From: Bryobacterales bacterium
GTDB taxonomy: Bacteria > Acidobacteriota > Terriglobia > Bryobacterales > Bryobacteraceae
NCBI GenBank assembly: GCA_009697455.1
Contig: SHUI01000003.1
Coordinates: 1-50,126, forward strand
Length of the DNA: 50,126 bases
Direction of reading: 5' to 3'
Shown one piece after another: positions 43,583-50,126 of this stretch (the first letter of the stretch is position 1; each line of letters starts with the position of its first letter). The notes beneath the pieces were generated by a model. The model did not search any database. It was not told the origin of the DNA and saw nothing but the letters and a program-made list of their open reading frames with translations. The position numbers were made by a program, and so were the translations under genes.

Positions 43583-44308
43583 TCATAGCCCAAACAGGTT
43601 TGTCTGAAGCTTGACGTACCCTTGCTCGCGCGCCCAGAGGTCGAGCGGGATCATCGCCAGTTCGTCCACCTGCGGGACCGCAAGCGCGTTCCGGGTGAGA
43701 TCGACGCACGTAAGGTAGATGCGGCATTTTTCGCAGGCCTCGACGCGCACCGCCTCGAACTGCTCCGCCGTGTAGATCGCCAATCCCTTCGCGCTCTGCT
43801 CGCCGCACGCAGGACACTCGATTCGCGGGAATTGCCACTCAAGCGAGCACAGCGAACAGAGCAGCGTGCGCTTTGCGCCGTGACCTTCCGGCCGCAGTAC
43901 GCCCACGCCCGGCCTCGAACCGCAGCGAGGGCACAGGCGTGCAGAGGAACCGGCAGGCGAAACCGCCTGCCCCACCCAGTCGAGCCGCTCCATGTAAGGT
44001 TGCAGCAGCGCATTCGCGAGGAACGTTTCCGCGGGCGTTCCGGCGGCGGTCAGGATACTGCGCCAGTGAGCGTTTCCGCGCGCGCGAACCTCGGCCACCG
44101 CGACTGCGAGCGGCGCCGGTCCGAAGCTTTCCACCACGGAAAGCAACTCCGGCATGCGATCGGCGAGATGGTCGAAATCCTCGCGAACGGTGCTCTGGAA
44201 TTGCGCGATTCGAATGTAGAATTCGAGAACCTCACGCGCGAAAGCGTGAACGGCCAGCAACTCCGACGCGCGCTCGATGCGCCGGCCGATGGGTACTAGC
44301 GCTTCCAC
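43583..44308 (-). CDS. fdhE: Formate dehydrogenase accessory protein FdhE
   Basis: 241 residues. Family zinc clusters are CPRCGSRPGV, CSLCSLEWQF, CPACGE and CEKCRIYLTCVDL. FdhE helps assembly of membrane formate dehydrogenase, probably by cofactor or export quality control. The track start 44506 overlaps the cytochrome gene antisense in frame but is not family-like; GTG 44308 overlaps its end by 13 bases. Last gene of the fdn operon. Confidence 0.82.
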   Translation of the reverse strand: MEALVPIGRRIERASELLAVHAFAREVLEFYIRIAQFQSTVREDFDHLADRMPELLSVVESFGPAPLAVAVAEVRARGNAHWRSILTAAGTPAETFLANALLQPYMERLDWVGQAVSPAGSSARLCPRCGSRPGVGVLRPEGHGAKRTLLCSLCSLEWQFPRIECPACGEQSAKGLAIYTAEQFEAVRVEACEKCRIYLTCVDLTRNALAVPQVDELAMIPLDLWAREQGYVKLQTNLFGL

Positions 44309-44892
44309 AACGGATGGTGCGTCCGCGCCCACTCCTCGGACACCTCGCCTCGGACAATGGACGTGAATCCGCCGCGCACCACCGCCGTACCCATGTAGAC
44401 GTGAATGATGAAGCCGCCAATGGTCGCAAGCGCCGCGCTCACGTGCACCAGTACGGCCCAATGACGGAGCCACCGCAGGCTCCACGGAATCGACGACGTG
44501 AACCACATCGCTACACCCGAGATCAGCAGCAGGACGCCGCCCAGAAACATCAACCAGAACAGATACTTCTGCCCCGCGTTGTAGCGGCCGACAGGCGGCA
44601 GGTGTTTGTCTTCATTCCGAACGTAGTGTCCAATGGCCCGGCCCCATGCCCGGTCGCCCTCGGTGATGCGCATGTCCGAGGCCCACATCACGTACATCAG
44701 CACCGTCGCCGCAACAAACACAAGGCCCGCCCACGGATGCCACTCGCGCGATGTCGTCCCGCCGCCAAGCACCACGGCAAGCCAATAAAGCTTCGGCGTG
44801 TAGAACGCCAATCCCGTAAGGAGCAGGTACACATAAGCGAAAGCCGCCACCCAATGCACGATGCGTTCCTTGAACGTGTAGCGGAGAATCAT
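44296..44892 (-). CDS. fdnI: Formate dehydrogenase-N cytochrome b subunit
   Basis: 198 residues from ATG 44892. Four membrane helices (VHWVAAFAYVYLLLTGLAFY, WAGLVFVAATVLMYVMW, LFWLMFLGGVLLLISGVAMWF, VLVHVSAALATIGGFIIHVYMG) with histidines for two b hemes. It takes electrons from the Fe-S subunit and passes them to menaquinone. The ATG overlaps the fdnH stop (ATGA). Confidence 0.84.
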   Translation of the reverse strand: MILRYTFKERIVHWVAAFAYVYLLLTGLAFYTPKLYWLAVVLGGGTTSREWHPWAGLVFVAATVLMYVMWASDMRITEGDRAWGRAIGHYVRNEDKHLPPVGRYNAGQKYLFWLMFLGGVLLLISGVAMWFTSSIPWSLRWLRHWAVLVHVSAALATIGGFIIHVYMGTAVVRGGFTSIVRGEVSEEWARTHHPLWKR

Positions 44893-45746
44893 GAGTCCTT
44901 TCCGTGAGCGTGCTTGGCACCGTATTTCAGATAGTGTATCGCCGTCGCCACAATGCCACCGATCATGGCAATATTCCCCAACCATTTCAGGGGAGCTTTC
45001 CAGAATGAAACCGCCAGCGGAATCGACGGATTCGAAGGCAGCCCGTAAAGTTCAGGCTGGTCCGCATGTGCCAGCACCGTCACTACGCTGGTGCCGCCCA
45101 CGCCCGGCGGATCGTACACACCCGCCTCTCGAAAGCCGCTCTCCCGCAACTGATCCACGCGCTTCGCCGCAACCTCAAGAAGCTGCTCTTTAGTCCCGAA
45201 CTGGAGGCAACCTGTGGGGCACGCTTTGATGCAGGCCGGTTCCAGGCCCACCGCGACGCGGTCCACGCACATCGTGCATTTGTAGACCGTCTTCGTTTTC
45301 GAACTCAGTTTCGGAATGTTGAAGGGACATCCCGCCATGCAGTATCCGCAGCCGATGCATTGATCCTGCTGAAAATCGACGATGCCGTTCACGTACTGCA
45401 CGATCGCGCCGGGCGCGGGACACGCCTTCAGGCACCCAGGATCGCCGCAATGCATGCACTGATCCTTGCGCATGAACCAGTGGAATCCGCCCGCATCCTC
45501 GAACTCGCTGAACCGTATCAGATTCCAGAAATTCGCCGTCGTGTCGGGCATCGTCTGATAGGTGCCGATCTGAACGGTGGTCTCGGGAGGCAGATCGTTC
45601 CATTGCTGGCAGGCCACTTCACAGGCCTTGCAGCCGATACATGTCGTGGTGTCGATGTACTTCGCGAGAACGGGCGTGTCACGAATTCCCGGCGGAGGCG
45701 CCGCGGACGCCGAAATGCGCTTCAACTCAAGCGTGTTGCCCGCCAT
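44889..45746 (-). CDS. fdnH: Formate dehydrogenase-N Fe-S beta subunit
   Basis: 285 residues with four 4Fe-4S groups: CIGCKACEVACQQW, CMHCGDPGCLKACP, CIGCGYCMAGCPF, CTMCVDRVAVGLEPACIKACP. A membrane helix near the end (LGNIAMIGGIVATAIHYLKYG) anchors it. It lies directly after the alpha gene with a one-base overlap (stop/start at 45746). Confidence 0.88.
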   Translation of the reverse strand: MAGNTLELKRISASAAPPPGIRDTPVLAKYIDTTTCIGCKACEVACQQWNDLPPETTVQIGTYQTMPDTTANFWNLIRFSEFEDAGGFHWFMRKDQCMHCGDPGCLKACPAPGAIVQYVNGIVDFQQDQCIGCGYCMAGCPFNIPKLSSKTKTVYKCTMCVDRVAVGLEPACIKACPTGCLQFGTKEQLLEVAAKRVDQLRESGFREAGVYDPPGVGGTSVVTVLAHADQPELYGLPSNPSIPLAVSFWKAPLKWLGNIAMIGGIVATAIHYLKYGAKHAHGKDS

Positions 45747-48700
45747 TACGCTTTCTCCAACTTCACCAGGAAACCCTTGTATTCGGGCGCGAACGAGTTC
45801 GGGTCGACGATCGTCGGCGTTACCAGATTCGCCAGCGATCCTTGCTGCTTCCCTTTTCCCAGAAAGCCCCAGTGAATCGGGAACCCGATCTGATACACTT
45901 TCTTCCCACCCACCGTCATCGGTTTGATGCGGCGCGTCACCATCGCCTTTCCCTCAATCGATCCCCGCGCCGACGTCACCTTGACCTTCCCGCCGTTCGC
46001 GATACCCTTCTCTTTCGCCAGTTCCTCCGGAATCTCGACGAAGAACTCAGGCTGCAACTGCATGTTGTACGGATTGTTCTTCGTCCAATAATGAAAGTGC
46101 TCCGTCAGCCGGTAGGTCGTGCAGACAATCGGATATTCCGCGGCTTCGCCGAGCTTGTCGAATTCCGTGGTGAACGGCTTCACGGCGGGGTTCGAACTCT
46201 GCGAAGGATGCAGCGGATTCGGTATGGGCGCTTCCACCGGCTCGTAGTGTTCGGAGAACGGGCCTTCGGCGAATTGCCCCGGCACGAATAGCCGCGCCAC
46301 GCCCTCGGGCAGCATGATGAACGCGCCCATCCCGGCGTCATGGGTACCGGCGGGCGTGTTTGCGGGCGCGCTGTCGGGCTTGAAGTCCGGAACGTCGCCC
46401 ACCCACTTCTCGCCGTTCCAGCTCAGCACCGGGCGCGATGCGTCCCACGGCTTCCCCGCGCCATCCGCCGAGCAGCGGTTGTACATAATGCGCCGGTTCG
46501 CCGGCCAGTTGAAAGACCAGTTCGGATGCGCGCCAAGGCCAGAAGGGTCCGCGGTGTTCCGCCGCTGCGTCAGATTCCCAGCCTCGGGATAGCACCCGAT
46601 GTAAAGCCAGTTGCCGCAGAGCGTAGAGCCGTCGGCGCGTGTGTCGAGGAACTTCCCAAGTTGGGCGCCCGCTTTCAGGACCACGGTCTTCGGGTCCTTT
46701 TCATCCTTGATATCCTGGATCGCCCAGCCGTTGATCTCCTTCAGAACCTCGTCCATCGAAGGCTTCGAAGGATTGCTGTACCACCAGTTCAAGTTGGTGA
46801 CGGACGCAGCTTGCCTGCCGCCTTCCGCCGCGTAAAGTTCGCGCACGCGAAGGAAAATGCGCGCGGTGATCTCCTGATCCGCCAGCGCTTCTCCGGGCGG
46901 ATCTATCGCCTTCCACTTCCACTGAATCCATCGCGCGGAATTCGTGAACGTCCCGTCCTTCTCGGCGAAGTTCGCCGCGGGTAACAGGAAGACTTCCGTC
47001 TGGACGTCCGCCGGCTTCTTGCCCACCAGTTCAAGAATGTTGGGCTTCCAGAAAGCGGCGGTTTCCTGTTCAAAATTCTCCGCCACCACCAGCCACTTCA
47101 GCTTCGACAAGCCGCTGAGAACCTTGCGCGAGTTCGGACCGTTCGACACCGGATTCATGCCATAGCTGATCAGCCCTTCCATGCGGCCCTGGAACATGTG
47201 GTCGAAGATGTAAGCCCAACTCCAGTTCTCGTCGACACCAGGCGCGGACTCCGGCAGCTTGGGATGAAGATGATAAGCGAAGTCGTTCTCTCTCGTCGCG
47301 GCCTTGCCGTAGAAGGCCTTCAATTGGCTCACCACGAAGCGGTCCGTATTCGAGTAGAAGTTCATCGCATTCGGCCGCAGCGGTTTGGGAGTTACCGCGT
47401 CGATAAACGTCTTGAGCGACTGATGGCCGGCCTTCTGGATCGCGACGTAGCCCGGCAGGTTGTGATATCCCATACCGCAATCCGTGCCGCCCTGAATATT
47501 CGCGTGCCCGCGCAGCGCGTTCAATCCGCCGCCCGCGATGCCCATATTTCCCAGCAATAACTGCAGCATCGCCGCCGTGTGAATCAGTTGCACGGAGGAG
47601 CTGTGGTGCGTCCATCCGAGCGCGTAGAGAATGGTTCCGGCCTTGTCCGGTTTGAAGGTGGACGTGATCAGTTCGGCAGCGCGGACAAACTCCTCGGGCT
47701 TGCAGCCGCAAATCCGCGAGACCATTTCCGGCGTGTAGCGCGCGTAGTGTTTCTTCATGAGCTGAAACACCGACCGCGGATGCTCCATTGTCGCGTCGAT
47801 CTTCGCGAAGCCTTGCGCGTCGAGCTCGTAACTCCACGACGATTTGTCGGCGTACGCTTTCTTCGCCGTGTCCCAACCGGAGAACAGTCCCGCGGCTTCG
47901 TCGAACGCGTAGCTTTCCGTGACAAGGAACGTCGCGTTGGTGAAGAGGCGCACGTACTCGGCGTGATACCGGTTCTGGGTGAGCGCGTAGTGAATGAGGC
48001 CGCCGAGAAACGCGATATCGGTGCCGACGCGAATCTGGGTGAATGAATCGGAGACGGCGGAGGTGCGGTTATAGCGCGGGTCCACCGAGATGAGCTTCGC
48101 GTTGCGGTTCCGCTTGGCGTCCATGACGAAACGGAAACCGACCGGATGATTCTCCGCCGGATTCCCGCCCATGGCGAGGATGACATCGGCATTCGCAATG
48201 TCGGTCCAACCATTGGTCATGGCCCCCCGGCCGAAGGTGGCGGCCAAACTGGCCACCGTGGGTCCGTGTCAAATCCTGGCCTGTTGTTCGAGTGGTACGA
48301 CGCCGAGCCCCGCGCGGAAGGCTTTCACGAGCAGGTAATTGTTCTCGTTCGAATCGGTGCAGCCGCCCACGACGCCCATGGCCGTGAGCGCGTTCACGGT
48401 CCGGCCGAGCGCGTCTTTCTCGACGAGATGTTCGTCGCGCGTTTTCTTGATGAGGCGCGCGATGCGGTCGATGGCCCAGTCCCACGATTTGTCTTCCCAG
48501 TGATCGGACCCCGGCGCGCGGTAGCGGACCTTGGTGAGGCGCAGGTCGTTGACGATGTCCTGTTTGAGCGTGATGCCTTTCGGACAGAGCGAACCGCGGT
48601 TGATGGGGTGATCGGGATCGCCTTCGACGTGCACGACGGATGGCTTGACGTTGCGCGACGAATCGCCGAGGGTGTGGATGATGACGCCGCAGCTTACCGA

Positions 48701-48853
48701 GCAATAGGGGCAGGTGGAACGGTTCTCCGTGGTGCGCGCTATTTTCAACTGGCGCGTTTGGGCGTAGGCGGGTGCGAGGTCGAAGCCGAGCACGGCGGCG
48801 GCCGCGCCGGCGGACGTTGCGGCTTTCAGGAACGTTCGGCGTGTCGGCGTCAT
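45746..48853 (-). CDS. fdnG: Formate dehydrogenase-N alpha subunit with selenocysteine
   Basis: About 1035 residues: Tat signal TPTRRTFLKAATSAG, N-terminal 4Fe-4S cysteines CPYCSVSCGV and LCPKG, molybdopterin domains (NPAENHPVGFRFVM, MGYHNLPGYVAIQKAG). The catalytic site reads QARI-UGA-HGPTVASLAATFGRGAMTN, so the TGA at 48271-48269 encodes Sec. The ORF track splits the gene here into 48269..48931 and 45746..48256. ATG 48853 has AATGAGG at good distance; ATG 48877 lacks it. Formate oxidation feeds the quinone pool. Confidence 0.88.
48236..48271 (-). promoter_or_regulatory. Candidate bacterial SECIS stem-loop after the fdnG UGA
   Basis: On the minus strand UGA is followed 11 bases later by GGTGGCC, a loop AGTTT, and GGCCGCC, a seven-pair stem with one G-U. 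Position and loop G/U match bSECIS elements bound by SelB. Confidence 0.6.
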
Positions 48854-48944
48854 GGCGAGTGCCTCATTGTTTGACATGATGGCGCACGGGGCGGGCTGGG
48901 CGCAAGTCGGAAGTGTGGGCGCGGGGGCCACGCTTCGCCCCGTT

Positions 48945-49480
48945 GGCAGTCAAAACCGACTGCCCCGCCACCTGTCCGGGCTTTAAGCTATGGTTTATCA
49001 AGTACTTGAATAGGGGGTGACGCAGAGAATTTATTTTCGTTTTTTTCGCGGCATCCGCGGCGGTTGACTCGCTCCCCCGGTTCGGATTATACACGTCCGG
49101 GTTCGTCGGGCCGGCTGGAATTCTTCCGAAAGCTTGGTATCCCATGTGGGAAATCGTTCAAAGCCTGTGACTGGGGACGGCAGCCGCCCTGCCCGCGCGA
49201 AGCGGAACTGGCCGCGCCTCGCGCGGTAGTAGTCGAAACCGACTGCCTGCCGCCCATCCGGACTTTAAGCTGTGTTTTGTCAAGCACTTGAATCGGGGGT
49301 GACGCAGAGAATTTTTCCCCGTTTTTCGCGGCGTCCGCGACGGTTCATTCGCTCCCTGCTCGGATTATACCCGTCCGGGTTCTTCAAGCTGGCTGGGATT
49401 CTCCCGAGGGCTTCGGGATCAACGTCGAAAAATAGTTCAAGCACCGTGACTCGGGGACGACAGCCGTCGCGAGCGTTCTC
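48945..49480 (-). repeat. Tandem pair of the GGGGTGACGCAGAGA element (282-bp period)
   Basis: Units begin with a small hairpin (GGCAGTC-aaaacc-GACTGCC at 48945-48964; GTAGTCG-aaac-CGACTGC at 49229-49246). Then come TTTAAGC..TTTATCAAG..CTTGAAT.GGGGGTGACGCAGAGAAT (core at 49013 and 49295), CGCGGC.TCCGCG hairpins, and GGATTATACxCGTCCGGGTTC. On the minus strand the last carries TATAAT. Repeats lie upstream of fdnG. No gene is evident between 48854 and 49482. Confidence 0.8.
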
Positions 49481-49482
49481 AG

Positions 49483-49695
49483 TCACGCAAGGATCAAGCG
49501 GCGTCCCTTTGGATCAGGAATCGGATCGCCAAACTCCTTCGCCGTGTCGAGCCAGAGTCGAGTAGCTTCCAGGGCGCTGCTGAGCGCCGCTTCCGGTGAA
49601 GAACCGTGTGCGGCGCATCCTGAGAGTTCCGGCACCTCGGCAACGAACACTTCGTCCTCTTCGCTCAAGTAAATGATGACCTCATACTTGCTCAT
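49483..49695 (-). CDS. HicB-type antitoxin
   Basis: 70 residues, KYEVIIYLSEEDEVFVAEVPELSGCAAHG and EAALSSALEATRLWLD, the partial RNase-H-like HicB domain. ATG 49695 is chosen; the track start 49833 reads antisense-like residues over HicA. No extra DNA-binding domain is present. Its ATG overlaps the HicA stop (ATGA). Confidence 0.82.
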   Translation of the reverse strand: MSKYEVIIYLSEEDEVFVAEVPELSGCAAHGSSPEAALSSALEATRLWLDTAKEFGDPIPDPKGRRLILA

Positions 49696-49907
49696 TCCAG
49701 CTTTGCCTGGTACGGCTTCGCGTTGTGGCCGTCCCGCCGCAGGTTGATTTTCTCCTCGACCCCTGCCTTCCGAAAGAGATGATGGCTGCCTTTGACGCGC
49801 TTCTCGAAGCCCAGGCTTTCCAGCAAAGGACACAGGTCGTCAAAACGGATCGACGCATCGGAGACTCCGCTCAGGAGGCGTCGAAGCGTCTTGGCAGCGC
49901 TCACCAC
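49692..49907 (-). CDS. HicA-type mRNA interferase toxin
   Basis: 71 residues from GTG 49907 (GTG 49904 possible). dsRBD-like fold with the active histidine pattern LESLGFEKRVKGSHHLFRK and the end RRDGHNAKPYQAKLE. Codes upstream of HicB and overlaps it by four bases. The start is only 14 bases from the divergent UPF0175-like gene. Confidence 0.82.
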   Translation of the reverse strand: MVSAAKTLRRLLSGVSDASIRFDDLCPLLESLGFEKRVKGSHHLFRKAGVEEKINLRRDGHNAKPYQAKLE

Positions 49908-49921
49908 AATATAGTACCCCG

Positions 49922-50092
49922 ATGGGTGTAAGCATTCGCGAGGCGGAGATTGCGCAGCGGCTCCCGACCGAACTCGCCATTGCGCCTTATGCGCAAGGAG
50001 CGCTCTCGCTCGGCAAAGCCGCCGAACTCGCGGAGATGAATCGGATGCTCTTCGGTGAGACAGCGGGACAGCGAGTGATGGCACGGCACTAG
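49922..50092 (+). CDS. UPF0175-like small protein (missing from the ORF track)
   Basis: 56 residues, with ELAIAPYAQGALSLGKAAELAEMNRM matching the UPF0175 pattern 'G.LSLGKAAELAG', an antitoxin-like HTH family often paired with a PIN-like toxin. Such a toxin may lie beyond the window end. ATG 49922 has no strong ribosome binding site; TATAGT lies just upstream, compatible with a leaderless start. Divergent from hicAB. Confidence 0.6.
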   Translation: MGVSIREAEIAQRLPTELAIAPYAQGALSLGKAAELAEMNRMLFGETAGQRVMARH

Positions 50093-50126
50093 CTAGGGCG
50101 ACGCGGAGTTGGCGCAAGACGTCTCC

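Noticed and set aside
43583-44506. Long start of FdhE at 44506
   Set aside because: Residues before GTG 44308 are antisense-like low-complexity sequence over the cytochrome gene.

Overview
The window looks like the chromosome of an Acidobacteriota member close to Solibacter/Bryobacter. The evidence is the high G+C, a long TonB-receptor-like protein with a carboxypeptidase-like N-terminal domain, a protein with the Solibacter-type C-terminal domain (TIGR03437-like), a BlaI/M56 pair, and secreted sulfatase, DUF4038 and PQQ proteins. All family names come from motif reading alone; no search was run.

The standout is a diversity-generating retroelement (DGR) at about 8.79-13.04 kb. A 903-residue target protein reads winged helix, NACHT ATPase, then a formylglycine-generating-enzyme/C-type-lectin fold, so it resembles an NLR receptor with a DNA-binding head. 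Its last 40 codons hold a variable repeat (VR, 11356-11462). An Avd-like helical-bundle protein, a DGR-type reverse transcriptase and a template repeat (TR, 12931-13037) follow. The two 107-bp repeats differ at 21 positions, and 19 of these are adenines in the TR, which is the DGR signature. The RT frame carries an in-frame amber codon near its conserved N-terminus, with a plausible restart (GTG after AAGAGG) 16 bases further on.

Region by region: 0-7.7 kb has a BlaI/M56 sensor pair (the M56 protein has a 34-residue repeat tail), a 5'-nucleotidase and an Oar-like receptor. 7.9-8.4 kb holds three copies of an interspersed element that recurs twice at 49.0-49.5 kb. 13.6-17 kb has a Cys-type sulfatase, a frameshifted small gene, an IS1380 relic and a DksA-like protein. 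17-23 kb has two large membrane proteins of glycosyltransferase-C type, a decayed DHFR-like gene, a polyprenol-phosphate mannosyltransferase-like enzyme and PrmA. 23-27.4 kb has a DapA-like protein, a PQQ dehydrogenase with its cytochrome c, and a methyltransferase split by an amber codon. A tRNA-Asp lies at 28.03 kb, followed by an FkbH/ACP/acyltransferase cassette. 31.3-34.5 kb is a scrambled island with VapBC, BrnTA, two copies of an unrecognised gene and a duplicated tsaB tail. 34.5-39.6 kb has tsaB, a DUF4038 glycosidase-like protein, a DinB protein, a Tat-exported SelA-fold protein and a GlcG/HbpS protein. 39.6-43.5 kb has a PIN relic, an osmoprotectant ABC transporter and the Solibacter-type secreted protein. 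43.6-48.9 kb is a formate dehydrogenase-N operon with a selenocysteine UGA. The window closes with HicAB and a divergent UPF0175-like gene.

How the genes work together: the formate dehydrogenase operon and the PQQ/cytochrome pair are respiratory modules. The receptor, nucleotidase, sulfatase and glycosidase suit a scavenger of complex organic matter. The DGR, four toxin-antitoxin genes or relics, and several broken genes mark accessory, recombining segments.
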